Origin: Luzula sylvatica
Lineage: Eukaryota > Streptophyta > Magnoliopsida > Poales > Juncaceae
Assembly: GCA_946800325.1 (NCBI GenBank)
Contig: OX326959.1
Location: forward strand, 47,615,566 to 47,679,565
Length of the DNA stretch: 64,000 nt
Reading direction: 5' to 3'
In this document: positions 11,690-23,599 of the stretch, in pieces
Layout of the letters: the number at the start of each line of letters is the position of its first letter
How positions within the stretch are numbered: the first letter of the stretch is position 1
Translations under genes and position numbers: made by a program
The notes under the pieces: generated by a model
Databases searched by the model: none
What the model was told of the DNA's origin: nothing
The model's input: only the letters and a program-made list of their open reading frames with translations

Positions 11690-12535
11690 GTTGGTGTTAA
11701 CTAATTTTACCATTAGAGAGTCTTACAGTATTCTCGCGCAGCTGATGAGGAACGTGGAGCGGACTCTCTTATCCAAAATCACGTCATCGATACAGTGTAT
11801 GAATTCTTATGCAATATCCAATATTACAAGTTATTCCTTCGTAAAATTAATCACGAACGAAGGATTGACATGTTTCTACTATGTTTATCCTTGTGCTTTA
11901 GCTCCGGTCGTTTCTCGTGTGTCCCACGTTCACACGTCTTTGCACCGGTTGTCTTCGTGCGTCTCACGCCCACAGTTCTCAACAGCCTTCTTCACGATTT
12001 CTCTCTACCGTTAAGACCACAAACAATGATGAAAAGTATGAACTCTCTGCATGTATCCACTTGAGTCGTCGTTTCTCGATTGCACACGCAACTGCCTAGA
12101 AGAAATGTGTGTGAACTTGCTCACTCTTCTTTGATTATGGTTCTCTAATGCATACAATTATTTTCTCCTCTTTCTCTCTTTTTTCTTACGCTCTTTGAAT
12201 GAGTATCACACTTGTTAGAATGAATCTGGACATAATTGGTTAATGGAGAGGGAGAAATAGTATATAAAATAGGGTGATTCTATAAGATAATGATGAGCCA
12301 ATGGTTGTGTATAACCATTATACAGTCGCATATTAGTTTTCGTTCGAACGGATATACCTTCCGTTCGAACGGAACAAACTCTGTCTTTGAATTTAGCAAC
12401 TCGTGTGCTTCCGTTCGAATGAAGCTAAACTTCCGTTCCAATGGCTGTGCATAATCTCATTATACAATTATTTATTCTCGCGAACGTATACGTTCGTTTA
12501 TCTTTATATGTGTTATTTTACGATTGATCCAAAAA
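11690..12535. mobile_element. Possible diverged LTR related to the 1568-2971 solo LTR
   Basis: It starts near TGTTAACTAATTTTACC (compare TGTTGGTTAATTTTAACC of the solo LTR). It has a similar layout: a CG-containing front half, an AGAGGGAGAAATAGTATATAAA stretch, then TTCCGTTCGAACGGAA palindromes at 12338-12450. No target-site duplication or firm right end was found. The boundaries are estimates. The 11218-11689 stretch before it and 12536-13510 after it hold nothing I recognise. Confidence 0.35.
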
Positions 12536-13507
12536 TATATTCTTCATTATCCATATCCCAATTGAGGAAGTGGATGTCTATGAGTCAATGGATGAAAATA
12601 GAAGGCTGGGGCTTAGGTTAATTCCAAAATAGGACGGGTCATATTCCTTTTTGTGAGGAAGTGGAGAAATAAGCTCGGGATAGATATGTGTATACGACAA
12701 GTAAAATACTCCAATTTGTAATCTGACTTGTGGTAATGTGCATTTGTGATAGATATGAGTGACTAGTTATGCTCTCCAATGATTAATCAAGTATCTAGTT
12801 AAAAGCAAATGCATTTGTGACTTGTGGTAATGTGCACTTCACACAAATCCAATGGAAAACGACAAAAGATGGATTCGAACCCCCGCTGCGAGTTCCTTCT
12901 CTCTTCAGCTAACGGGGCGAGGTTGTTAGCTTGACATATCTTCCTATTCAACTAGCCCGCTTCAAGCTAATCAATTGGTGAATTTCTTGACCAATGATGA
13001 TAATAGTAGTAGTTTGATATTTTTCTTTCTACTCCCTAGATTCAAAAGAAGTCCAAAATTCCAACCGTTTCCCGATCCATGTGAGGCTAGGAGTCGGATC
13101 AGGCGATAACTCTAGTATAGAAGGATAAGGCAATTTCTCTAGGACAATACGTCATGATCTAATCAATGAATTTTATTGCACATGCCTGTTCAACGGAAAG
13201 GAGCTCTCAATCTTCAGTTTCGAGTATATTGTTAGATCTTATTATATCTCAAGATTGGCACTTTTAAGTTGATCTGCCCCGCGGCCTAGTGAATTTAACG
13301 TCCTTGTTGTGCCCAGTTGCGAATCCTAATATATAACTTTAAAATCAGTCAAATCTCACTAGTGACATCTCAAGTGATATATTCAACTGATACGGATTTG
13401 GAACCGCAAACTTATTAACCTGATTAATGAGAACTTTTTTTTTTGTCTAGCTTAGCCTATCTTATAATTAGTTCAGTTTAAGGTCATTATTCTTTTAGAA
13501 GGCATGC

Positions 13508-13724
13508 ATCCAGTGACGGATCCTGACAATGATTTTTTGGAGGGACAAAATGAAAAATTGATTCTGAAATTATATTGTATTATTTTTTTATAAGGCAGAC
13601 AATAAAATTTACAATGGTATAATAATAAAATACATCGTATCATTAGATATATACCGTTCGACGAAAATCTTGAAGTGCGACCGCCTCCCGCGCTCCCTAC
13701 TAAAATTCGTCCCTGCATATATAT
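13508..13724. mobile_element. Possible small non-autonomous DNA element
   Basis: It runs from CAGTGACGGATCCTGAC to AAAATTCGTCCCTG. Similar GTGACGGATC words occur at 54248 and 54372, and a related GATCCGCCCCTG end lies in a kinesin intron (about 58030). No target-site duplication was found, and it is non-coding. Confidence 0.3.
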
Positions 13725-13995
13725 ATTTAGCATGAATTAACAAATATATGAATTTGATATATCGATGTATTGTAAAATTCAACAAATCAAACCAGCCCAG
13801 GCCCACACGTTTTTTCTGAATACAAACCGAAATGAATGGGAAGTTCAGGGGCTCGGAAACGATGACACGTCTCGTAATGACTCGCCTATATCACTAAACC
13901 TCCTTTCATCTCTTTCTAATCACAAAAAGGCTTCGTCGAATTGAAACGATTGTTGGATTCGATCGATCTGAATTGGAAATTGAGAAGAAAGAAAG

Positions 13996-14830
13996 ATGGG
14001 TTGCTTGTGCTTGTGCTTGGAGATCCTTTGCGCCATTATCCTCCCCCCTCTCGGTGTCTTCTTTCGCCATGGCTGTTGCTCTGTACGACTCTCTCTCTCT
14101 CTCTCTCTCTCGATCTCGATCGATCGATCGATCGTTTATTAGTTTCTTTTCTTGATTGATGAATTGACCCAAAAAATGGAGCTTTATTTTGAAGTCCAAA
14201 TTTGCCGTAAGGGTTTGGTGGTTTGAGCAAATCTTGAACTGAAATTGAGATTATCTGCCTTTAAAAAAAGAAATTGAAATGATCTGATAAGTTTCATTTT
14301 GAACGAATTGGGTAAATTTGGTCTTGTAATTTACTTGAATTTAATCGAACTTAGTTTTTTCTTTCAAGTCCATGATCTGTATAATCCTTTCTAAGCTATC
14401 TTTTTTCTCTCTATTATTATACATGAATTGAATTGAATATAGTTTTTCGTTATAAACACATAATCCATTGGATATATTCATCTGAACGGAACCAATTTAA
14501 ATTCTTTAATTCATAATCTACTGGATATATTCTTTTGCTAAATTTTTGGGAAGAAAAACTGCAATACTCATAACTGAACTAGCCAATTTGGTCGAAAATT
14601 ATTAACCTAACCAAGTCCAAGAATCTTAAATGGAAATTGAATATAAGTAATAAAAACTTTATTTTTCTCTGTGACAGCTGGAGTTTTGTATCTGTTTGCT
14701 ACTGACAATCCTTGGATATATCCCTGGAGTTATATACGCAATCTACGTAATCTTAGCCGTCGATCGCAACCACCACCATCATCATCGCCGAGATCCCGAT
14801 GATGATGATTATTATGGACCACTTGCTTGA
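13996..14830 (+). CDS. RCI2/LTI6/PMP3 family plasma-membrane proteolipid
   Basis: Two exons, 13996-14082 and 14678-14830, give 79 residues. The intron is GT..AG and starts with a CT microsatellite and GATC repeats. The protein has two hydrophobic hairpin segments separated by a short Cys-rich loop. Family hallmarks are ILPPLGVFFRHGC near residues 15-27 and LGYIPGVIYAIYVI near 40-53. RCI2A-type members are about 54 residues. This one has an extra hydrophilic tail with a His5 run and an acidic DDDD stretch ending YYGPLA, like the long-tailed plant RCI2 subgroup. Family members are small membrane proteins linked to cold, salt and membrane-potential homeostasis. The start is the only in-frame Met, and the cysteine-rich MGCLCLCLE N-terminus suits this subgroup. 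Confidence 0.93.
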
Positions 14831-16123
14831 GGTATATAATCTTTTTTCATGAAACGAAGGAACACTCTTGTTTTAATTATTTTATGACATATTAATGGTA
14901 TTTGAATCAGAAATCTATCCTATATTATTTAATTTATTCAGTCTTAGCATTATTGGCTGAATTAATGCATGTAATGAATCTTCCTAGCATATCTCAGAAT
15001 AATATTATGGCACTATGTAGTAACTTTCCTATGAAAATAGGATATAATCTGCTAGTATTCAAATAATTAATTCATGTTTGCTTTTTTTGTACTGACCAAA
15101 AATAAATAATTGATAATATTTATATTGCGTATATACAGAATAATTGAGAGTCTAATTATGTGCTTCATATAGTTTGTGTTTTTTAAATTTTAATATTCTT
15201 TATTTCAACATGAAAAATGTCTTCCTTATTATTACTTGAAGTAAATATCTGTGCCAAAATGTTAAGGGTAGTTTTTTTATTGGTGTTAAAATTGTACTAT
15301 AATAACTAATTGAAAAAATATAGCATTCATATTTGTGTGTTCAAATCGCCACAATACATAAGTGGACCATACAAGTATCATGAGAACATCAAACGTGTAA
15401 TTATAGATAAATAATTTAATTTGTTTATGTTATATTAATCAACTATATTTTATATACTTAAAGAATATATTGTTACAATAATGTTACTAAAAAATTCTGA
15501 ATTTAATCTCCCAGTACTGGATCTGGTGCTATTGTGAACTTTAATTTTCTGCAATTTATTTTTGGTTCTGAACTATTTCCATAGGGTTCGGAGCATGTCC
15601 AGTGCTCATTGGACCAAATTATGTTCACGCATCTCTCATATGTTTCCTGATCTATTTTTGATAATCTCTCTCTCACTGGCAATGCTATCGAGAAACGGCA
15701 CTAGTTATATTCCTTCAACCTCCACTTCACTGCCTAATCCGATTTCCGTACACTAGTTATATTTTTGATAATCTTTATGACTTGGGTGTCAGGTGTGCAA
15801 ACTGTTCGTGAAAATGCCTTATAAAGTTCTAATTTATAAGAACAGATTGTGGAGCACACATTAAGAGTAGACCTTAACTGACTTTAAATTTTGTTTATCA
15901 TGTTGATTTCTGAGATATGGTTGAATTTTGTTATGATTTATTTTGCTGCGTGTATGATTTAAGTTTTTTAGATAAATCAACAAAGTTCATATTCCAATTT
16001 TATTGCATGTATCATATATATTTATGCACTAATGACTAGTATGTATCCATTGAGGGGTTCATGAAATATTACTGCCAAAGCGACGCTAGTTCAAGCCATA
16101 GAAAGCACATATGAGACAACCAG

Positions 16124-16126
<3 letters not shown>
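14831..16126. other. AT-rich spacer without recognisable genes
   Basis: This is the 3' flank of the RCI2-like gene. One open frame of 64 codons at 15562-15756 has no family features I recognise. I see no RNA gene or element ends. Confidence 0.5.

Positions 16127-16199
<73 letters not shown>
16127..16199. repeat. (GA)n microsatellite
   Basis: A pure GA dinucleotide repeat of 73 bases, about 36 units. The Arg-Glu and Leu-Ser open frames across it are artefacts of the repeat. Confidence 0.98.
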
Positions 16200-16201
<2 letters not shown>

Positions 16202-16890
16202 GTTCGATCTGGAGAGATGCACTCAGTTCAGAAACCACTGGCTCAAACCGTATAGAGAGTTGGTCGGGTGAAGAGATACCAAGCACCACTCGTACTCGAG
16301 AGAGGCCACATCGCCAGATTCGTCCACCTTCTTGAAAGAGAATCAATGATAATGGAGAAGGAGGAGCAGTTTTTGTTTGTGATAGGATCCATAAGACAAG
16401 ATTTGTTTTTATTTTAAACTTAACAGAGAATATAAACAAAATTTAACTTAGATCTATCATGATTGAGATTGAATAAGATCCAACGGCACAAGAAATGCAA
16501 GGACATGATTTGGTCCGATGATCATTGGATGTATTCCTAACCCATTTCGATATGGCCATATCCACTACAGAATATAATAAAAATACTATTCCAAAATCCA
16601 TGTATTGTGGATTGTTTCTCCAATGTTAATACAAGTATAACATTATTGATTTTCTCGAATGTCTTAATGAGGTAAACTAATTGAACAAGTATATCATTCA
16701 TTCATATAATTGCTGTTAACTACCAAGACTTCTCATATTTATGTGTTCAAATCATCACATATACATAGGCGGATAATACAATACAAGTATCATGACAACA
16801 ACACGCATTTGGTGTTTTAATCAATCAGCTATATTGTTACAATAATGTTAATAAGTCTGGATTTGATCTCTGGCCGAATATTGAATTGTG

Positions 16891-16984
16891 ACAAAGTATA
16901 TAGAAGCCATATATTAAATCACTTGGGCGGTTCTTGAGGATCAAATTCTAACAAAGTATATAGAAGCCATATATTAAATCACTT
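16891..16984. repeat. 60-bp tandem duplication containing an LdpA-like gene fragment
   Basis: The 34 bases at 16891-16924 recur exactly at 16951-16984. Between and after the copies, 16921-16995 matches the LdpA-like gene around 8935-9005 (GAGGATCAAATTCTAACAAAGTA and ACTTTGACTC shared in the same orientation). That covers the exon 4 acceptor and the adjoining intron. It is a non-functional fragment. Confidence 0.65.
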
Positions 16985-17271
16985 TGACTCGTTAAATGTG
17001 CATTAACTATGAACTAATTATCATTAAAATAAAAGTTAACCAGATTCTTTTTCTCAACAATAGAGAATTGGGATTTTTAAGTTAATTAGTAGAGTGACAT
17101 TTCAAGTTTCGAGAAGAGCAAGGCGATTCAAGAATTTCGATCTTGATTTTCCAGTGATCTCTCCATCCACTTAGTGCGATTAGATCTAAACCATAGTCCT
17201 CTCGGGGTGTAGCGAGTTTTAGGAGGTTCTTTAAGGGTGAAAGTAGAGAGAAGAATATAGGCAATTCAAAC

Positions 17272-17415
17272 CTATGTTGCTCGGATACGTCGATACGGCG
17301 ATACGGTTACGCGTATCGGATACGGCAATACGACAATTTAACATATGATTTAGAATGCGATACGCGTATCGGATACGGGTAGATTTTGATTTTTCAAAGT
17401 ATTCGTGCAACATAG
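17272..17415. mobile_element. 144-bp hAT-type MITE with 8-bp target-site duplication
   Basis: The ends CTATGTTGCTCGGATACG and CGTGCAACATAG are inverted. Both flanks are ATTCAAAC (17264-17271 and 17416-17423). The interior is GATACGCGTATC-like inverted repeat. It is the short member of the family that includes 10263-10783. Confidence 0.85.
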
Positions 17416-17876
17416 ATTCAAACTCTCCATAACCTCCAAATGAAGAAAACGATGGATCGAATTAAGAAGAAGAAGCAGCAGCAGAAATGATTTTGTCTTT
17501 TTCATTAACGTTCTAAACTGTAATACAAGATCCTTATATATTTTTTCTAAGGGTAATTATACTATACCCCTTATTTCCTCATGACATTCATGATTAAATC
17601 ATGCTTATGTCATGGTGTTAATTTACGTGAGAATATCTCATTATTTTTCAAGCTTTGCATTTTTTACATTAGTTACTCATAATCTCGATTTTTTGTGAAA
17701 AATCAGAAGTTGAGACAAACTCATATAATTAAATTATTCAAATCAAACTATCTCGACATTGTTTGTGAACTATCAATTGAACTTTTTTAAAAAAGAAAAA
17801 GCCTTTTGCTTTAGCTTTGTTAATTAGGACAGATCTTATTCGAATTATTTCAATTGAATGTCACGAAAAAAAATCG

Positions 17877-18843
17877 GAGCATTGCTACATGTAACCTTGT
17901 ATTGAATTATTTTTCGAAAAATAACTCGGTTTTCAAAAATATTCCAAAACTAACCTAGAACTGGTTTTTAAAATCCGGTGCCGTCTGGTTTTTAAAACCC
18001 GCCGAATTAATTAGATTAAATACCCAAATTTGAGGTGGACAAAAATTTAGAAAAAAAAGAGATTTAAAAATCAGTTGGAAGAATTGAATTATTTAAACTA
18101 CGCGTCTCCAGATTTTACCATTATATTCTCTTTATATTAGTTAACATATTTAATTAACATGATAAATTATACATGTTATATAATTAAGAATTAATTACTA
18201 TAAAATTAACGTTAATTTGAGTTCGTGAATTTGAATTAGTATAAACTATTTTTTATTTATATATTTATTTAACTATAAAATTAATTAAGTATGTTGATTA
18301 GAATATGGATAATTTTGTGTGTAATTTTGGTACAATGTAAAATTGCACTTTAATCGTTCACAGCCCATGGGCCTTTGAAAAAGTGAAAAAATTAACCTTC
18401 ACCAAAATTTCTCCCAACACATTCTCAATATTCTATTTAACAAATTTAATTATCATTGACAATTTTAAAAATGCATAACTAATAATTAATTAGTATTCAT
18501 TTATAGATATTAATTCAAATGAATATTCATTATGTTTTAATTAATTATTAATTATTTGACATTTATTAGTTATTATGTTAATTAATATAAAGAGAATATA
18601 GTGGTAAAATCTGGAGACACGTAGTTTAAATAATTAAAATCTTCCAATTGGTTTTGAAATACGGTTTTTTCTAAATTTTTGTGCACCTCAACTCTGGATA
18701 TTTAATCTAATTAATTCGGCGGATTTTAAAAACCAGACTGTACGAATTTTAAAAACCAGTTCTAGGTTAGTCGTGGAATATTTTTGAAAATCGGTTATTT
18801 TTTGAATTTCTTTTCCATACGAGGTTACAATCAGAAATGCTCC
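17877..18843. mobile_element. Mutator-type non-autonomous element with long inverted repeats
   Basis: Terminal inverted repeats of about 270 bp (17877-18150 and the inverse 18590-18843) begin GGAGCATT. The flanks AAAAAAAATC (17867-17876) and AAAAAAAATC (18844-18853) are identical. A 9-10-bp target-site duplication with long terminal repeats is the Mutator pattern. There is no coding sequence. It contains the words CAGCCCATGGGCCTT and AAATTGCACTTTA, also found in the copy at 19247. Confidence 0.8.
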
Positions 18844-18888
18844 AAAAAAAATCAGTTGTTTATAACATGACCATATTTGACTTTTTTT

Positions 18889-19112
18889 ATTCAATGTGTA
18901 GCAAAATTATATTTTAATAACAAATTAACGGTTCAATGTGTAGCAAAATTATTCAATGTGTAGCAAAATTATATTTTAATAACAAATTAACGGTTCAATG
19001 TGTAGCAAAATTATTCAATGTTGCAAAATTATATTTTAATAACAAATTAACGGTTCAATGTGTAGCAAAATTATTCAATGTGTAACAAAATTATATTTTA
19101 ATAACAAATTAA
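18889..19112. repeat. 62-bp tandem repeat, about 3.5 units
   Basis: The unit is GCAAAATTATATTTTAATAA followed by CAAATTAACGGTTCAATGTG, then TAGCAAAATTATTCAATGTGTA. The units are almost identical, and one has lost a GTGTA block at 19020. There is no coding content. Confidence 0.9.
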
Positions 19113-19246
19113 CGATTCAACCGGTTGATCCACAGGTCCGACCAATGAACCTGTGATCCGGGGTTGATGTCGATCCGAATTTAATAATATTTGACATCAA
19201 CTCAAACAAGCGAACATGATAAATTATTTGCTGTCTGTCATATTTA

Positions 19247-20140
19247 GGAGCATTTCTGCATGTAATCTTGTAATATTCGAAAATATTTGAAAATAACTCG
19301 GTTTTCAAAAATATTTCAAAACAAACTCGGTACTACCTGGTTTTAAAATCTGGTGGGTTAATTAGATTAAATATTCTGATTTGAGTTGCATATAAATTTA
19401 GAAAAAAAGAACATTTATAAATCCGCTAAGTGAATTCAATTATTTAAACTACTTGATGTCCCCAAATTTTATCACTTTATTATCAATGTGTTAAATGACA
19501 TAATTAATTAATATGATAAATTCCACATGTCATATAATTAAGAATTAACTAATAAAATTTACATCAATTTGAATTCATGAATTTGAATTAATATAAACTA
19601 ATTTTTAATTATGTATTTATTTAATTAAAAAATTAATTAAGTGTGTTGATTAGAATATAGATAATTTTGTGTAAAATTTTGATGCAACATAAAATTGCAC
19701 TTTATTTGGTTCGGATTCAGCCCATGGGCCTTACAAAAATTAGAAGTGTTAACTTTTCCCAAGATTTCCTCCAACACACTATTTATACCCCTATTTAACA
19801 AATTTAATTAGTATGATAATTTTATATTCATTATATGTTAATTAATTATTAATTATTTTGTGAAAAAATGTATATCGAGGAATCTTTTTTGTATTCGAGT
19901 TTATGTAATATGTGTCTCGCGAAGGAAACAAGAAGGCGGACAGCTTGCTCGTCATATAGTGGAGACAAATATCCGAGTGATAGGCTTAGAGAAATGTATT
20001 TACGTTATCTAGTATAGCCGTTGATGTTTTAGTCATTGCAAAAAAAAAAAAAAAATTATTAATTATTGACATGTATTAATTATCATCTTAACTAATACTA
20101 TATTAATTTAATATAGAGTGATGTTGTGATTAAAAATGAA
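19247..20140. mobile_element. Second, 3'-truncated copy of the Mutator-type element, split by a LINE tail
   Basis: From GGAGCATTTCTGCATGTAAT at 19247 the sequence follows 17877-18560 in order. It includes the CAGCCCATGGGCCTT word at 19716-19732. It has no right terminal repeat: similarity fades near 20140. A 196-bp insertion with a poly-A end interrupts it (19858-20053). Confidence 0.7.
19858..20053 (+). mobile_element. 5'-truncated LINE 3' end
   Basis: The fragment encodes a GNKKADSLL-like stretch, the usual end of the RNase H-like domain of plant LINEs, then a short 3' UTR and about 16 A residues. The flanks AATTATTAATTATT (19844-19857 and 20054-20067) match as a 14-bp target-site duplication, though the site is low-complexity. 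It is inserted in the Mutator-type copy. Confidence 0.65.
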
Positions 20141-20343
20141 TTATTTTTTGTCCTTTTGTTAAATATATCTGATTTTATAAATCCGATATTTTAAAAATAT
20201 CTGATTAAAAATTAAAAATATTTACACAGCTATCGAAACGCCCCTGAAATTACCATCTCCGTTTCGGAAAAGCTCCATTACAAAAACCAGAGAGAAAGCA
20301 ATAAAACCAAAACCCTCTCTAAATTTGTATTCGTTAGAATACA

Positions 20344-21625
20344 ATGCACAATCCTTCTCAATCGTCTCAAACCCTAGCTCCGGCGAACGCAGCTGCTAGT
20401 AATTCGACTTCAGTTGCGGGAGGTAAAGGAAAAGCACCTGCTTCGGCGGTTCAGAACCAGACAACGGATCCTTCTCTCAAACGCAAGCGCGGATTCTTCC
20501 AACGAGATCGTAATTTCCTTCTTCTTTTTTTCAATTTTGTTCGGAATTCTACCTTTTTCGTGGTCAGTATTAGATCATTTACTTCAAAACGGGATTGATT
20601 TACGTACAATTACAACTCAATTCTCAAATTTGGTTCTTTAGTTAGGGTTTTGATTACATTAGATAGGCACTGGTAAATTCTGAATTTTGGACTGAAGAAA
20701 AACATGATTTCAATTACAATTACTGAACCCTTAAAAACATGATTTCGCTTACTGTTATCTAAATTACCTCCGATCCTTGAATTGATATCTGAATCTAAGT
20801 CTAAAACTTTTACTTCATCATTCTTCTCTTTAATTTTTTCGTTCTTTTTTCAATGCAGTACAACATATGATGTATGGTTTCGGGGACGATCCCAATGTAA
20901 GTACTTCCTTGTTTCTTTCTTTTTTTACCATATAATACATTTATAAGAAACTTTGCAAAATAGCCCTTCATTATGCATATATTGCAAAAACAAAAGAAAA
21001 GAACTCGCGAAAATTACCAATGTCTATTTTTCTCTTTTATTGCAGCCGCTTCCCGAGACAGTTGCGTTAGTTGAGGATATAGTTGTAGAGTACATAACTG
21101 ATATGGTACGCAAAATTTTATCTTTTTTTTTTGGCATTCTTATTTTCATGATTATTATATGTTTGATTTCATGAAAATATTAGGTACATAAAGCTCAAAA
21201 TGTCGCATCCAAAAGAGGGAAGTTGTTAACCGAAGATTTTCTTTATCTTATTCGGAAGGTACGTTTCGTACCAAACCCTAGATTTTCTTTATCTTATTGG
21301 CGTAATTTCACGTGTTCCCCTTGACAAAACCTCAAATATTACATATACCCCTACAAAATGTGAAATATCATGATTACCCCTAAAAATTATGAAAATATAA
21401 CCAACCTTTCCTCTCCTGTTTTCTCACTTAATACATGCATTAGTTTGGGGAATATACATTAAGTCTTTGTTTTGAATATGATAAATATTTTTTGTATAAT
21501 TTTGTTATTTTCAGGATTTACCGAAGTTACATAGATGCACCGAATTGCTCTCGATGAATGAAGAGCTCAAGCAAGCAAGAAAAGCTTTTGATGTTACCGA
21601 AGAAAATCTTGCAAATGCTGAATAA
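20344..21625 (+). CDS. TAF13: TFIID subunit TAF13
   Basis: Five exons, 20344-20509, 20859-20896, 21046-21105, 21184-21258 and 21515-21625, give 149 residues with all phases closing. After a Ser/Ala-rich, low-complexity N-terminus, the protein has the TAF13 histone-fold core. It starts QHMMYGFGDDPNPLPETVAL near residue 57 and continues VVEYITDM, ASKRGKLLTEDFLYLIRKD and ELKQARKAFDV to the end. TAF13 pairs with TAF11 through this fold in the general transcription factor TFIID, in the nucleus. The length fits plant TAF13 (about 125-150). The start is the first Met of the open frame, preceded by an AACC-rich leader. Intron 4 holds a copy of the dispersed TACCCCTACAAAATG phrase. The 3' part of this gene recurs as a fragment at 24886. 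Confidence 0.95.
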
Positions 21626-22880
21626 ATTGATTAGTTCATAAAATATAATATACAATTTTTCGGCTTATATTATTGTTTCTCAGTTTTTATTAGTCCCCTA
21701 AAAAATGAATATTTATTTTTAATAGCAAATTCACAAAAAATATAACGGTTCAAATGGAAATAAAAATAATAAACTAAATTACCTCCACAAAAATTGAGCA
21801 TATAATAGATATATCAATGCTAAACAAGAGCAAAACTCAGAAATGGATCGATGTTACAATTTTTTTTGATGAACTTGATTTCGGCTCTAAATTCATAATA
21901 TTGGATTCTAAATTTGCAAATGTGTGGGTGTGGCATGCTTGACTTTACCAACAATAGTATTGCCCATCAAATTTTTTAAATCCGCGCAAACTCGGTAGAA
22001 TTAACAAAAAAAAATTATTATTGAAACTATAATTGTGCTCAACATGATTAAACGCTCTCGATGAGCCGGTTAGTATACATATTTGTCATATTTTCTGTGA
22101 ACATGTTTTATTATTACTTTCGTAAGGACACTGGTCACTGTTATTACCAAATAATGCAATCAAATTTGGTTGTAAAAAATGGTACAAAAAGAAGATTATA
22201 TTATTTCAGTTATATGAGCAATATATTATTTTATTATGGAAAATATGTACACAAGTATACAAAAATATTACCTATAAAAAAATAATTTTCGGTTTCGTCC
22301 ATCATCTCAATATTATATAAGCTAACTAATAAGATATAAATCATTATAATTTCTACTATTACTTCGACATTATATATATGCATATATAATGATTAAAGAT
22401 CCTCACTAATATAGGTGCTTATATCACGTAACAATTATGAAGTTCTGTTAAAGTGATCATGAATTCGGCCCCTATGGGCCCTATCCTAAAAAATGGGTCG
22501 AAATATTTATTATTTTCTTTATTCATTTTCATTTTTATCAAATTGAAATTGAACGACAACTCGACGCCATCTTCATTCTAAATTCTAACCGAAAAGTGAG
22601 GCAAGATAATTTTCACGAGTTCAACATACATTTTGGATGACAATACAGTAACAATTTAATTATCTATTTCTTGATTATTAATTTTACGTGTTGTTCAAAT
22701 TCCCGTATTTTGAAAAAAAGATTTTTTTTTTTCATACGTATGGTCTGTAAAATCAAATATATATGTTCCTAGAGAAAGTTTAACAAGATATTGGAGGACA
22801 ATGAAATATATATATATATATATATATATATATTACCTGTAACCAATTTTGACATTACAACTGAGTATTCCAGAAATCAT
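21462..22880. repeat. Source copy (A) of a three-copy segment: TAF13 intron 4, exon 5 and 3' flank
   Basis: The segment runs from TAF13 intron 4 through the last exon into the downstream spacer. It matches 24886-26160 (copy B) over most of its length, and its 3' part (22490-22880) matches 28945-29370 (copy C). It includes a (TA)n tract at 22806-22832. No gene is visible downstream of the TAF13 stop. Confidence 0.75.
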
Positions 22881-23084
22881 AATTTAGTGCGGTATTCATG
22901 GAAAAACCATGATAATGGAAATCGCAATATATTTAAGTATTGTTATAAAATAAAATACAAACAAGAAAAATAAGTTAAGAAAGAGAGAAACAAATTGTCT
23001 ATTCAAAAAATTAATCTTCATAGTTTATAACATGGTTTCATGGAATGAAACCCCCAAAACAATAAAGACATTAATTATATTTAA

Positions 23085-23545
23085 GCGTACATTCGTGATC
23101 ATATCGAAAGGGTGCAACAGTATCTTTTAGTAGGAAAATCCAATTTAGTAAAAATATATTTCATATGAACGAATGTAAGCGTACACAAAGATATATTTCA
23201 TATCTGTACACAAAAATATATCTGTGCCAAAATGTTAGTAAAAATATATTTCATATCGAAATGGTGCAACAGTATCTTTTAGTAGGAAAGTCCAATTTAC
23301 TTAAAAGTGTACACAAAGATAAACGAATATAAGCGTACATTCGTGATCATATCTTTTAGTAGGAAAGTCCAATTTGAATGGTTCAAATTGGATTAAATGG
23401 ATAATAAGATTATCTACAACCTTCATGTAGAAATATATTTCATATGAACGAACTATCAGTGTCGTTTCTATGAAATACCGAAAGGGTGCAACAGTATGAC
23501 ATACAGTTAGTAAAACAGTCATAACTTTTGCATACGAACTCCAAT
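23085..23545. repeat. Cluster of shuffled short direct repeats
   Basis: The phrases AAGCGTACATTCGTGATCAT, GGTGCAACAGTATCTTTTAG, TAGGAAAGTCCAATTT and ATATATTTCATATGAACGAA each occur two to four times in changing order. This looks like repeated local copying and does not fit a regular tandem array. It is non-coding. Confidence 0.7.
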
Positions 23546-23599
23546 TGGGACAGAAAAAATTAGGTTGGGTAGATAATAAGATTATCTACAACTTTCGTG

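Noticed and set aside
12850..12970. Possible tRNA or organelle-derived insert on the minus strand (GGTTCGAATCC T-arm-like word)
   Set aside because: I could not fold a cloverleaf with acceptor and anticodon stems, and no organelle gene is recognisable nearby.
13906..14230. Minus-strand frames over the RCI2-like exon 1
   Set aside because: Shadows of the coding exon and the CT/GATC repeats in its intron.
16086..16439. Leu-Ser / Arg-Glu repeat proteins
   Set aside because: Frames through the (GA)n microsatellite.
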